Source of the DNA: an uncultured Nitrosospira sp.
Lineage (GTDB): Bacteria; Nitrospirota; Nitrospiria; Nitrospirales; Nitrospiraceae
NCBI GenBank assembly: GCA_900696505.1
Contig: CAADGJ010000382.1
Span: 1 to 39,115, forward strand
Length of the DNA: 39,115 bases
Direction: 5' to 3'
Positions 18,216 to 27,994 of this stretch are shown piece by piece. Below the pieces are notes generated by a model, which was given only the letters and a program-made list of their open reading frames with translations, was not told the origin of the DNA and made no database searches. Both the position numbers and the translations under genes were made by a program. Each line of letters starts with the position of its first letter. Positions within the stretch are counted from its first letter, which is position 1.

Positions 18216-19708
18216 CTTTCTCCCTGACGCTTTCAGCCAGCGATCTTCTCCTCCTGCTTCCCGAACTGTTTCTCACGCTCTGGCTGTGCGTCGTCCTGGC
18301 CGTGGATTTTTCGTTCAAACGCATCGTCCAGGAACAATTGGCCTACCTGACCATCTTGGGAGTGATTATCACCCTGGCCTGCCTCGCATGGTTCGACATG
18401 ACCGGCATCACCGGCACCCTGTTCGGGAAGATGTTCGTCGTCGATCGCATGGCGATCTTCTTCAAAGTCATGATCCTCCTGGCCACGATCCTGGTCATTC
18501 TGCTTTCGATCGACTATGTGCATCGCTTCTCGCTCTTTCGAGGCGAATATTATTTCCTCGTCGCGATGTCGGCGTTAGGCATGATGTTCATGGCCTCGGC
18601 CAATGATCTCTTATCGCTCTTCGTCACCCTCGAGTTTGCGACCTTCGGCTTTTACGTGCTGGTCTCCTATCTGCGAGACGACATGGCGTCGAACGAGGCC
18701 GGCCTCAAATTCTTTATCCTCGGAGTCTTTGCGGCAGGATTGCTGGCGTACGGCATCAGCCTCGTCTACGGCGAAACCGGCAAGCTCGTCTTCTCCGACA
18801 TGAGTGGCGCGAACCCGACGACGGGATTAGTCATCGGCTTCCTGCTGATCTTTGCGGCATTAGGATTCAAAATCGGCGCCGTTCCCTTCCATTCCTGGAT
18901 CCCCGATACGTATCACGGCGCACCGACCCCTGTGACGGCGTTCCTGTCCATCGCCCCGAAAGTCGCGGCCTTCGCCATCCTGCTTCGGTTGTTCCTTGTC
19001 GCGCTGGCCACGTTTAAGCCCGCGTGGGCCTTGCTCATCGTCGCCGCATCTATTCTATCGATGACGTACGGCAATATCGTGGCAATCGCCCAACGAAACA
19101 TTAAGCGCCTGCTGGCCTATTCCGGTATCGCGCAGGTCGGAAATGTCCTGATCGGTCTGGCCGCAGGAACCAAGATGGGCACTGACTCAATCTTGTTCTA
19201 CCTGTTGACCTATCTCTTCGCAAACCTCGGCGCCTTTGCGGTCATCATGGCGATCAGCAACTCCGTGGGCAGTGATGAGATCGACGATTATCGCGGACTC
19301 AACCGTCGCTCGCCCTTTCTGGCGTTTGCCATGTTAATTTTCCTGCTCTCACTCGCAGGGGTTCCGCCACTCGCCGGCTTTATTGGGAAACTCTATATCT
19401 TTGTCGCCGCCATCAAAGAAGGCCTCTACATTCTCATTACCGTCGGCCTCGTCAACATCGTTGTCTCGATGTACTACTATCTGATCGTCGTCAAGAAGAT
19501 GTACATCAACGAACCGCTCGACTCCTCTCCCATCAAGACCACGGGTCCGCTGCGAGCAGTGATCTATGTCGGCCTGGCCGGGACGCTCGTAATCGGCATC
19601 TACCCCCAACCGTTCCTCGATTGGGCTGTAGCAGCTACGCTGATGTTTTCCAATCTCATTGGACCCGCTGCTTCCCTGACTCCGCCGGTCACCCCGTTCG
19701 GGGGCTGA
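18212..19708 (+). CDS. nuoN: NADH-quinone oxidoreductase subunit N
   Basis: GFKIGAVPFHSWIPDTYHGAPTPVTAFLSIAPKVAAF; 4-nt overlap with the upstream gene. Confidence 0.95.
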   Translation: MTFSLTLSASDLLLLLPELFLTLWLCVVLAVDFSFKRIVQEQLAYLTILGVIITLACLAWFDMTGITGTLFGKMFVVDRMAIFFKVMILLATILVILLSIDYVHRFSLFRGEYYFLVAMSALGMMFMASANDLLSLFVTLEFATFGFYVLVSYLRDDMASNEAGLKFFILGVFAAGLLAYGISLVYGETGKLVFSDMSGANPTTGLVIGFLLIFAALGFKIGAVPFHSWIPDTYHGAPTPVTAFLSIAPKVAAFAILLRLFLVALATFKPAWALLIVAASILSMTYGNIVAIAQRNIKRLLAYSGIAQVGNVLIGLAAGTKMGTDSILFYLLTYLFANLGAFAVIMAISNSVGSDEIDDYRGLNRRSPFLAFAMLIFLLSLAGVPPLAGFIGKLYIFVAAIKEGLYILITVGLVNIVVSMYYYLIVVKKMYINEPLDSSPIKTTGPLRAVIYVGLAGTLVIGIYPQPFLDWAVAATLMFSNLIGPAASLTPPVTPFGG

Positions 19709-19866
19709 GGATTCGTCCGGCTTCGCTTTTCTCGGCTTCCATCAATTCTCTTCGCATATCAGTACCTTCTGGTACAATGTGCTGTGCAGTCTTCCGACTG
19801 CGTCAACATCATTGACGCGCAATTCCCAGGCTCCAGTCCCCAGATCTCGGAGCTTTCACTGCAGGC

Positions 19867-21363
19867 ATGAACGAACCAAACCGCCATCAACCCGTTGACG
19901 TCGGGCTCGACTCCGCATTTCCTCCTGCCTCACCGGCGGAAGAAAAGAGTTCCGGCCGAGTATCGTTCCTCTCGCCACTGCTTCACACGTTTCAGAAGCG
20001 ATCTATCGAACAGCGCGTCCTGGCTGGATTCGGGTTGGTTTTTGCCGGCATCTTGGTCATTTCCGCCATTTCCTACCGCAACATGACGGTCCTCATTCGG
20101 AATGGCGATTTAGACAAGCGAAGTCACGAGTTCATCCAGTGTCTCGGAGCAACCGGAGAAGCGATTGACGACGCTGAGAACGGGCACCGTCGATTTCTCG
20201 TCACGGGAGACGAGAGTTATCTGGCCGCCTACAACACCTTGCGGGACCGCGCGCCCGAATATATTCGCTATTTGCGGGAGCTCACCGATCCAGGCAGCAC
20301 ACAGCGTGGGCATGTCAGTGATCTCGAACATTTGATCAATCAACAGCTCCAAGAAGAACATGCCGCCATCGAACTCCGCGCCAAGACAGGGTTTGACTCG
20401 GTGCGGGGAATGGCGCTCACGGGGGTCGCCAAGACCGCACTCGATTCAGCGAGACGACTGCAAGCGCAGATGGATCAGGAGGAGACGAAAGCCTTGACCC
20501 AACGGGTCGTTGAATCAACAACCACGACTCGCTCCAGCATCATTCTGTTGACCATTGGGGCGCTCTTGCTGTTCGTGCTCCTCGCGGCCGTGTATTACCT
20601 GATCCGGCACGATATTACCGAACGGCGCCGGATTGCCGACGAACTCCACCGCCGGGGAGAACTTCTTGAAGCCGCCAATAAGGAACTGGAGGCGTTCAGC
20701 TATTCGGTGTCGCACGACTTGCGCGCGCCACTCCGGCACATTGACGGCTATGCCTCGCTGCTCGCGAAAGCCGCGTCTATCTCACTCGACGATAAGGCGA
20801 AACGCTACTTACAGACGATTTCGGAATCCGCCACCCGAATGGGACAACTCATTGACGATCTCCTGGTGTTTTCGCGAATGGGGCGGCAGGAAATGTTGCG
20901 GGGGACAGTCAATTTGAACCAATTAATCGCCGCATTGCGGCACGATCTTCGACATGACTTGCAAGATCGCGCAATCTCATGGACAATCGCTCAACTCCCT
21001 GAGGTCACGGGAGATGCCGCCATGTTGCGGCAGGTTTTCATGAATCTGATGACGAACGCGATTAAATTTACCGGGACCAGGCCACAGGCCACGATCGAAA
21101 TCGGCAGTCTGGACAACGGCCCGGATGAAGCGGTGTTATTCGTACGTGATAATGGGGTAGGATTCGATATGCGTTACGCCAACAAGCTCTTTGGGGTGTT
21201 TCAACGGCTCCATCGAGCGGATGAGTTCGAAGGGACAGGCATTGGATTGGCCAATGTCAGGCGAATTATTCATCGACATGGGGGGAAAACCTGGGCGGAA
21301 GGTGCGCTCGGCGAAGGTGCCACCTTTTACGTCAGCCTCCCGAGAGTGAGGCCCTTGGCATGA
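19867..21363 (+). CDS. Membrane sensor histidine kinase (CHASE3-like sensor, HisKA, HATPase_c)
   Basis: Two TM segments; EAFSYSVSHDLRAPLRHIDGY (H box); DNGVGFDMRYANKLFGVFQRLH; GTGIGLANVRRIIHRHGG. Confidence 0.92.
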   Translation: MNEPNRHQPVDVGLDSAFPPASPAEEKSSGRVSFLSPLLHTFQKRSIEQRVLAGFGLVFAGILVISAISYRNMTVLIRNGDLDKRSHEFIQCLGATGEAIDDAENGHRRFLVTGDESYLAAYNTLRDRAPEYIRYLRELTDPGSTQRGHVSDLEHLINQQLQEEHAAIELRAKTGFDSVRGMALTGVAKTALDSARRLQAQMDQEETKALTQRVVESTTTTRSSIILLTIGALLLFVLLAAVYYLIRHDITERRRIADELHRRGELLEAANKELEAFSYSVSHDLRAPLRHIDGYASLLAKAASISLDDKAKRYLQTISESATRMGQLIDDLLVFSRMGRQEMLRGTVNLNQLIAALRHDLRHDLQDRAISWTIAQLPEVTGDAAMLRQVFMNLMTNAIKFTGTRPQATIEIGSLDNGPDEAVLFVRDNGVGFDMRYANKLFGVFQRLHRADEFEGTGIGLANVRRIIHRHGGKTWAEGALGEGATFYVSLPRVRPLA

Positions 21364-21827
21364 TCGCTTCTAAACCCATTTTGCTCGCTGAAGACAATCC
21401 GCGCGATGCCGAACTGGCGCTGGCTGCGATGGAAGAGCATCATTTGGCCGATAAGGTCATCCTGTGCCATGATGGCGCCGAAGTGCTGGACTACCTCTAT
21501 TGCCGCGGCCATTTCAAAACGCGTCTCCAAGGCAATCCGGCCGTCGTGCTTCTCGATTTGAAAATGCCCAAGGTCGATGGCCTTGAGGTCCTGCGCACGA
21601 TCAAGAACGATGCGGCCCTCAGGCCGATCCCCGTCGTGATGCTCACCTCCTCACGCGAAGAACGCGATTTGGCTGAGAGTTATGCACTCGGAGCCAACGC
21701 CTATGTCGTCAAGCCGGTTGAGTTTCATCAGTTTCTGAAAGCCGTCAAAGAACTGGGCGTGTTCTGGGGCATGATCAACGAACCACCGCCCGAAGGAGCC
21801 AGCCGGTCCGCCGGCCGGTCCAGCTAA
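21360..21827 (+). CDS. Rcp1-like single-domain response regulator
   Basis: ILLAEDNPRDAEL, VVLLDLKMPKVDG, MLTSSREERDL, YVVKPV; ATGA overlap with the kinase. Confidence 0.93.
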   Translation: MIASKPILLAEDNPRDAELALAAMEEHHLADKVILCHDGAEVLDYLYCRGHFKTRLQGNPAVVLLDLKMPKVDGLEVLRTIKNDAALRPIPVVMLTSSREERDLAESYALGANAYVVKPVEFHQFLKAVKELGVFWGMINEPPPEGASRSAGRSS

Positions 21828-21838
21828 TTCCGATCTCG

Positions 21839-23488
21839 ATGCAGATGATGACTCAGCCCCTGCGATTCATCCATCTTGAGAGCAACCCGGCGGACGCGGA
21901 TCTGATCGACTCCACGCTCCGGGAGGGGGGTATTCTGTGCCAACCGAAGCGCGTTCACACGCGTGAAGACTTTCTCGCAGCCCTCCGCCAGGAAAGCTTC
22001 AGCCTCATTCTTTCCGACACCACCGTTCCCGGTTTCGACGGCGCCGCGGCGCTCGGTCTCGCACGAACCCTGCATCCGGATGTGCCGTTCCTCTTTGTCT
22101 CCGCAACGCAGGGGGAAGAATTCGCCATCGATATGATGCAGCGCGGGGCGACGGACTATATCTTTAAACAACGCCTGGGCAGACTTGTCCCATCCATCAA
22201 ACGGACCCTGCGTGAACTTGACGAGCGTCTTGAACGCAGACGGGCCGAAGACGCGTTGCGCATGAGCGAAAAACAGTTTCGGCAGGCGCAGAAAATGGAG
22301 GCCGTCGGCCGCCTTGCAGGAGGACTGGCTCACGACTTCAACAACCTCCTGACGGTCATCATGGGACACAGCCAAGTGCTCCTCGGGGAACTGCCCGCCG
22401 GCAACCCAATTCGTGTAAAGATCGAAGAGATGCAGAAAGCCGGAGAGCGAGCCGCGAGTTTAATTCGCCAACTCATGGCCTTCAGCCGCAAGCAGCCGGT
22501 AGAACCGCAGGTGCTCCCATTAAATGCCATCCTGGCCAATGTAGAGGGCATGCTCCGTCGTCTCATTGGCGAAGATATTCAATTGGTCATCCGTCCCGAC
22601 CCGCATCACGGCCATGTCAAGGCCGATCCGGGGCAACTGGAACAAGTGCTCATGAATTTGGTCGTGAATGCCCGGGATGCAATGCCCAACGGGGGCCTGC
22701 TGGCGATTGAAACATCGCAAACGGAACTGGCCCGCACGCCCATGCATCATCTCCACCCCTTGCCGTTGGGACACTACGTCAAACTCACGGTCACCGACAC
22801 CGGCTGCGGCATGGATGCCGAGGTCCTTGCCCACTTATTCGAACCGTTTTTTACGACGAAAGAAGAACACAAGGGCACGGGCCTCGGACTGTCCACCGTA
22901 TTCGGGATCGTCACCACCTGCGGGGGCGGCATCGATGTCTGGAGTCAGGTCGGACACGGCACCACCTTCGACTTGTATTTCCCGCGTGCAAATCCGCAGA
23001 CATCCGCCGCTCGTGCGGAGAAACCCCAAAGCCGTCCACGCGAAGGATCGGAGACGATCCTGCTGGTCGAAGATGACGGCGGCGTGCGCGACTTGATTCG
23101 TCATGAATTGGTCAAAACCGGGTATCAAGTGATTGAAGCGAAGAATGGCGTCGAAGCCTGCCTGACCGCCACGCAGCAAAGCTATCATGTCGATCTCTTG
23201 CTAACCGATGTGGTCATGCCGGGCATGAACGGCCGCGAGCTCGCGCAGCACCTCTCCGTCATCAAGCCGAACCTGCGAGTGCTGTTCATGTCCGGGTATC
23301 TGGACGATATCAGCGTCAACAGCGGTATGGATCCCCATCGAACCACGTTTTTACAAAAACCGTTCACCCCGGATATTCTGTTACGCACGGTGCGTGCCTT
23401 ACTCGACTCGTCCTCTCCCGCAACGGGCCAGACTCAACACCCGTTCTCTCCACCGGACCAAGCGCCGCGCACCGCTCGCGCCTCCTAA
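21839..23488 (+). CDS. Hybrid sensor kinase (REC-HisKA-HATPase_c-REC)
   Basis: N-terminal REC (LILSDTTVPGFDG), GRLAGGLAHDFNNLLTVIMGH, DTGCGMD...FEPFFTTKEEHKGTGLGLSTV, C-terminal REC (ILLVEDDGGVRD..LLLTDVVMPGMNG). Confidence 0.93.
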   Translation: MQMMTQPLRFIHLESNPADADLIDSTLREGGILCQPKRVHTREDFLAALRQESFSLILSDTTVPGFDGAAALGLARTLHPDVPFLFVSATQGEEFAIDMMQRGATDYIFKQRLGRLVPSIKRTLRELDERLERRRAEDALRMSEKQFRQAQKMEAVGRLAGGLAHDFNNLLTVIMGHSQVLLGELPAGNPIRVKIEEMQKAGERAASLIRQLMAFSRKQPVEPQVLPLNAILANVEGMLRRLIGEDIQLVIRPDPHHGHVKADPGQLEQVLMNLVVNARDAMPNGGLLAIETSQTELARTPMHHLHPLPLGHYVKLTVTDTGCGMDAEVLAHLFEPFFTTKEEHKGTGLGLSTVFGIVTTCGGGIDVWSQVGHGTTFDLYFPRANPQTSAARAEKPQSRPREGSETILLVEDDGGVRDLIRHELVKTGYQVIEAKNGVEACLTATQQSYHVDLLLTDVVMPGMNGRELAQHLSVIKPNLRVLFMSGYLDDISVNSGMDPHRTTFLQKPFTPDILLRTVRALLDSSSPATGQTQHPFSPPDQAPRTARAS

Positions 23489-23524
23489 AGAAACGTGCTC
23501 ATCTGACCGATATTCCCGACGGAA

Positions 23525-23553
23525 TTGACCCCTGCCCCCATCCTTTTTATACT
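23525..23553 (+). promoter_or_regulatory. Sigma70-like promoter upstream of the phosphodiester-glycosidase-like gene
   Basis: TTGACC (23525-23530), 17-bp spacer, TATACT (23548-23553). Confidence 0.55.
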
Positions 23554-23618
23554 GAGCCCGCGCGAGACGTTTCACGCTGCCATGGTTGGCTGATTACCAT
23601 GAAAGACCACGTGCTCCG

Positions 23619-24542
23619 ATGATCAATCCGCACCGATATTTACCAGGATCCCTTCGCAGGTTGATTCCCCTCTGCGTCTGCCTTCTGTCTCTGTGTCATG
23701 GATGGGTTCAGACGGCAGCCGCTTCGGCAGAACCAGTCCCCTGGGAGCGATTAACCGCAGGCATGCACGTGGCGTTGTGGAACCCCATGGAGGCCTGCCC
23801 TCAGGTTCCCTCGCTGCTCATGCTGCAGATCGATCCGGAGCGGTACCGTTTTTCCATCCATCAATTTCGCGATGAAGGGTTGCGGTCGCCAATCTCGATT
23901 CACGACTGGCAGCAACGGACCGATGCATATGTCTTGTTCAATGCGGGCCTGTTTCGGGAGGACTATTCGTATCTGGGCGTGCTATTGAAGGAGGGGCGTT
24001 CGCTCGGCACCAAGAAACACCATTCCTGGCAAGGCCTGTTCGCCGCCGAACCCACCGACGGAACGCTGAAAAAAGCACGCGTGCTGGATCTCGCCTATGA
24101 GGGATTCACCGAAGATCCACCACTGTATCGAGAGGCCGCACAGTCGCTGATGCTATTCGACCGGACTGGCAAGCTTCGGGTCAAGGATAGCGGAAAACGG
24201 GCGTTTCAGACCGTGGTGGCGGAAGACGGGCAGGGAGCCATTCTGGTGATCAAGACAGTGGACATCGTCTCGCTCCACCACCTGGCCGACTGTTTACATC
24301 GCCAACTGCCGGCTCTTCAGCAGGCCATGGCCATGGATGGCGGCGCATCGTCCGATGTCATTGCCAGCCCCGACCTGTTGCACGCGGCCCAGGAAACCTC
24401 CTCGCAGGCCGGATGGCGATCGCTTCTTGCTGGGACGACAGGCGTACACATTCCGCTGCCCACGGTGATCGGCATCACACCACGCACCCCTTCGCGCAGC
24501 ACACCGGCTCACGGGCCGTCACAGTCCACTCGCGCACACTGA
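23619..24542 (+). CDS. Secreted phosphodiester glycosidase (NAGPA-like) domain protein
   Basis: NAGLFRED, QSLMLFDRTGKLRV, AMAMDGGASSDVIA; N-terminal hydrophobic signal. ATG at 23619 preferred over TTG at 23586. Confidence 0.65.
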   Translation: MINPHRYLPGSLRRLIPLCVCLLSLCHGWVQTAAASAEPVPWERLTAGMHVALWNPMEACPQVPSLLMLQIDPERYRFSIHQFRDEGLRSPISIHDWQQRTDAYVLFNAGLFREDYSYLGVLLKEGRSLGTKKHHSWQGLFAAEPTDGTLKKARVLDLAYEGFTEDPPLYREAAQSLMLFDRTGKLRVKDSGKRAFQTVVAEDGQGAILVIKTVDIVSLHHLADCLHRQLPALQQAMAMDGGASSDVIASPDLLHAAQETSSQAGWRSLLAGTTGVHIPLPTVIGITPRTPSRSTPAHGPSQSTRAH

Positions 24543-24543
24543 T

Positions 24544-24975
24544 CTATCGGCCAGGGGAGACTGGAAATCCTGCCTCGGTCCAGGCATTCATGCTTCCGAC
24601 CACATTGTACACATGCGTATAGCCCAGATCGGCCAGAGTCTCCGCGGCAATATTGCTGCGATGACCAGATTGACAGTAGACGACGATATGGTCTTCCAAC
24701 TTCGCCCCGAGCTCACGATGTCGCGCTTTCATCTCGCGAAAATCAATGTTCAGATCGGTGCCGGGAATCATGCCGGACGCATGCTCTTCAGGGGAACGCA
24801 CATCGACCAGAACAAACCCCTTGGCATTCGTAGACGAGGCTTTCATGAGACCGGCCCGCAATTGCTGCACGCTCAACACATAAGAGTGATAGGCGACGGC
24901 CGGCTGGGGTACATCGAGCAGAAAAAGAAGCCCACACAGACAGAGCCCACACATGATAGACGTCAGGTATCGCAT
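24544..24975 (-). CDS. Exported rhodanese-domain protein
   Basis: FVLVDVRSPEEHASGMIPG, VVYCQSGHRSNIAAETLADLGY (active-site Cys). Confidence 0.9.
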   Translation of the reverse strand: MRYLTSIMCGLCLCGLLFLLDVPQPAVAYHSYVLSVQQLRAGLMKASSTNAKGFVLVDVRSPEEHASGMIPGTDLNIDFREMKARHRELGAKLEDHIVVYCQSGHRSNIAAETLADLGYTHVYNVVGSMNAWTEAGFPVSPGR

Positions 24976-25040
24976 GGTTATCTCTCTCCTTTTGGCGAGC
25001 CGGAATAAGTGTGCGACATATGCTGTATGATAAAAGCCCT

Positions 25041-25352
25041 ATGAAAAGGTGGTCAAGCTGCACAGTCCTTACTGTCTCGCTGTTTCTATCAAGCTGCGGC
25101 GAGGGCGCCCTTCTGGTGAAGGACAGTGCCGACGGAGGCGTGGTCGTGTACCCCTACAGAGCAGAACAGGGGACCCTCCTGTCGTCGTTCCGAAAAGAGG
25201 CCGTGCGTCTGATGGAGCAGAAATGCCCGGGCGGCTATGCGATCGTTCGAGAAGGGGAAACGAAGGGTCGCCTACGTCAGGCCAGTCCTGTTGCGGGATC
25301 AAGCGACGTGGTCGAGGAACGGCGGTGGGGCATTCAGTTCCAGTGCAAATAG
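25041..25352 (+). CDS. Small putative lipoprotein, function unknown
   Basis: MKRWSSCTVLTVSLFLSSCGEG has a lipobox-like signal. Confidence 0.6.
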   Translation: MKRWSSCTVLTVSLFLSSCGEGALLVKDSADGGVVVYPYRAEQGTLLSSFRKEAVRLMEQKCPGGYAIVREGETKGRLRQASPVAGSSDVVEERRWGIQFQCK

Positions 25353-25928
25353 TCAGAGAGGAATCGGGCCACCCTTCATCAGATCGTCAATCGTCAACAG
25401 ACTCATGACTTTCACTCCAGTCTGCTCGACCCGGGCGCGGCCATCCTGTTCTTTTCGATCGACGATCACCAGCGCGTCTGTGATTTCCAATCCAGCCTCA
25501 CGAGCCGCGACAATCGCTTTCACCACAGATCCGCCGGACGTCAACACGTCATCCACGATCAAGGCGCGGTCCCCCGTACGCACGACACCTTCGACTAATC
25601 GACCAAGCCCATGGTCCTTTGCCTGCTTCCGCACAAAAAAGGTGCGCCACTCGCGTCGAGGTGCAGCCGAGTAGGCATAATCCGAGATGGACGTGGCGAT
25701 CGAGATCGCGCCGATTTCCAGTCCGCCAAGGCAATCGATCTGCAGGTCCTTGATGACCTCCCAGGCTTTCTTGGCGACTAAGTGGCGGGCGTGGGGGAAC
25801 GCCATTAACGTCCGGCAATCGACATAAAACGGACTGAGCAATCCCGAGGCGAGCTTAAAGCCGCCTTTCGGATCCCATTTGAACGACTGCGTCTTGTGAA
25901 ACGCAGCGATAAGTTCGTCTTGCAGCAT
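25353..25928 (-). CDS. pyrE: Orotate phosphoribosyltransferase
   Basis: LASGLLSPFYVDCRTLM, PRPP motif ALIVDDVLTSGGSV. Confidence 0.92.
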   Translation of the reverse strand: MLQDELIAAFHKTQSFKWDPKGGFKLASGLLSPFYVDCRTLMAFPHARHLVAKKAWEVIKDLQIDCLGGLEIGAISIATSISDYAYSAAPRREWRTFFVRKQAKDHGLGRLVEGVVRTGDRALIVDDVLTSGGSVVKAIVAAREAGLEITDALVIVDRKEQDGRARVEQTGVKVMSLLTIDDLMKGGPIPL

Positions 25929-26113
25929 GATAGGTCCCGCGCTCCCTTGAAGGCCGGTTCATCAAGCCACCGTAGCAGTACCGGCGCCTCCCAACGGCGG
26001 CTGATTGTACACCGGTCTCCACTCAGATGGCATCAAATGATTCACCGACCTGGCAGCCGCAGTCCTGTCCATCAGCTGCGTTCACAAGACCCCGCAACCG
26101 ATTGCGATTCTCC

Positions 26114-26623
26114 TCAAGAGAATCGACGGACCTGTTCAGCCAGCGTCCCGGCGATCATGCCAAGGTCAAACGGCCAGGCATACCGGAGCTCGACGCCAGG
26201 GTACTGAGGCCGGAGATGTTCGAGAATTTCCGGGATCTCCACTTCCGAGTGAGACCCGCCGGGCGTAAACATCGTGGTCGCCACGGTAATGTGGGTCGCA
26301 CCCTGCTTCGCGAGTTGATCGACTGATTCCTCCAACGTCGGCGCACAAAACTCATTATAGGCCACCGCAAACAATACATCCCCCAGCTTGGCGCGCAATT
26401 GCGCGGCCACCGCCTCGAGTCCTGCCTGATAAGGGTCGGTCTCCGCATTCCTCGGCCATTGACGAATCTTGGCGTCCAGCTCCATTTCTTCAGCCGAAGC
26501 CGGTTGCTTCGCGGCACGCCGCTGCGCCTCCAGTCGTTTCAGTTTCGTCACCATGTCTTGAGGACACCCTCTGGGAATCCCGCCATGTCCCACCAGAATC
26601 ACACCTTTACGCACTGTTGCCAT
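26114..26623 (-). CDS. CbiX/SirB-like sirohydrochlorin chelatase family protein
   Basis: GVILVGHGGIPRG, NEFCAPTLEESVDQLAKQGATHITVATTMFTPGGSHSEVEIPEIL. Start set at MATVRKG. Confidence 0.75.
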   Translation of the reverse strand: MATVRKGVILVGHGGIPRGCPQDMVTKLKRLEAQRRAAKQPASAEEMELDAKIRQWPRNAETDPYQAGLEAVAAQLRAKLGDVLFAVAYNEFCAPTLEESVDQLAKQGATHITVATTMFTPGGSHSEVEIPEILEHLRPQYPGVELRYAWPFDLGMIAGTLAEQVRRFS

Positions 26624-26661
26624 TTCGTCAGTCCTCCATTCAATGTCACATCCACCGATAC

Positions 26662-27030
26662 TTACTTCGCAACACTGGCCTCTAAGAATTCCTGCAAATT
26701 GGTCTTGCCATACCGGCTCGCCGGACACACCGTGCGAATAAATTTCGCCACGAGCGCCATCACCCTTTTCACAGCGGCAGTTTTTTCGGGGTCCGTGGCA
26801 GGCAGCAGCCGAACGGTGATGGTGGTGTCATGTTGTTTCAACTGAATAAAAAAGCTCCGTGCCACCCCCTGTTCGATCACCACCGCATCGAGCAGCGCCT
26901 CCCTGCCGCTCTTCGCCAGATAGAACTCCTGGACCTTGAGAATTTCCTCGTCAGCCCGTTGGAGCATCGGGGCGAAATTCTGATAGAGACTTTGAAGGTC
27001 ACCGGCACCCTCGACCACGACATGCGGCAT
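26662..27030 (-). CDS. Conserved-looking hypothetical protein
   Basis: 122-aa ORF in an otherwise gap-free minus-strand array; no family recognised. Confidence 0.6.
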   Translation of the reverse strand: MPHVVVEGAGDLQSLYQNFAPMLQRADEEILKVQEFYLAKSGREALLDAVVIEQGVARSFFIQLKQHDTTITVRLLPATDPEKTAAVKRVMALVAKFIRTVCPASRYGKTNLQEFLEASVAK

Positions 27031-27040
27031 GACGTCCTTT

Positions 27041-27994
27041 CTAGACGTGATTCCTGAGCATCAACTCCTTCGGATGCGGATTCAGATACACCTGCTCGCG
27101 AATATACTCGACATCGAAGAGCTGCACATAATGTTTGATCAGCGTGAGGGGGACGATCAACGGCGTGAGTCCTTGATGGTAATCCCCGATCACTCCCAGT
27201 AACTCCGCCTTTTCTTGCGCATCAAGCCGTTCCTTGAAATGTCCGAGGATATGATGCAGCACATTCACATGTTTGCGCACCGTCGCTCGAACCGCCAGGG
27301 CCTGCATGAACAGTTCGCCATATTGAAGCGCCAGATCCTTAGGGCGATACTCGCTCACCTGTGCCACCAACCGGCCCAGCTGGCGATAGTGCGGCGCGCT
27401 ATGCGCCAGCAGTAGGTACTTATGGATGGTGTGAAACCGCACCACTGCCTGCCTCGTCGCACCGCTGTTCATCAGGTCCCGCCAACGCCGATAGCAGAAT
27501 ACCCGTTCGATAAAATTCTCACGCAGCAATGGATCATTGAGGCGTCCTTCTTCTTCTACGGGTATCAACGGAAAGCGGCCAAGAAACGCCCGCGCGAATA
27601 GCCCCACGCCCTTGCGACCTGGCATGCCGTGCTCGTTGTAGGTCCGAACTCGTTCCACTCCACAACTGGGCGAATCTTTTTTGAACACAAAGCCGGATAA
27701 GTCCGCGCCGGCCAACTCTTCGAGGCGCCTGTCCGCCATGACTTCCAAGGCGCGGGTATGATCCTGGCCGCTCTTGAGCGTGACCAACCGCGGCTGTTGC
27801 GGATTGCCGATCAACCGCATAGCTTCTCTCGGTGTGCCCAGTCCCGCCTCAACCTCAGGGCAGACCGGAACCCATTCCACATAACGGCCTAACACGTCAG
27901 TCAAGAAGGCATCCCGCTTGTGGCCGCCATCGAAGCGGACCTCCTCACCAAGCAAGCACCGGCTGATGCCGAGACGGAGCGTCGCGGCCGTCAC
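27041..27994 (-). CDS. DUF523 + DUF1722 protein (YbgA-like)
   Basis: LGISRCLLGEEVRFDGGHKRD (DUF523); HKYLLLAHSAPHYRQLGRLVA...LPHPKELMLRN-type DUF1722 tail. GTG start at 27994 overlaps the phrB TGA (GTGA). Confidence 0.85.
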   Translation of the reverse strand: MTAATLRLGISRCLLGEEVRFDGGHKRDAFLTDVLGRYVEWVPVCPEVEAGLGTPREAMRLIGNPQQPRLVTLKSGQDHTRALEVMADRRLEELAGADLSGFVFKKDSPSCGVERVRTYNEHGMPGRKGVGLFARAFLGRFPLIPVEEEGRLNDPLLRENFIERVFCYRRWRDLMNSGATRQAVVRFHTIHKYLLLAHSAPHYRQLGRLVAQVSEYRPKDLALQYGELFMQALAVRATVRKHVNVLHHILGHFKERLDAQEKAELLGVIGDYHQGLTPLIVPLTLIKHYVQLFDVEYIREQVYLNPHPKELMLRNHV

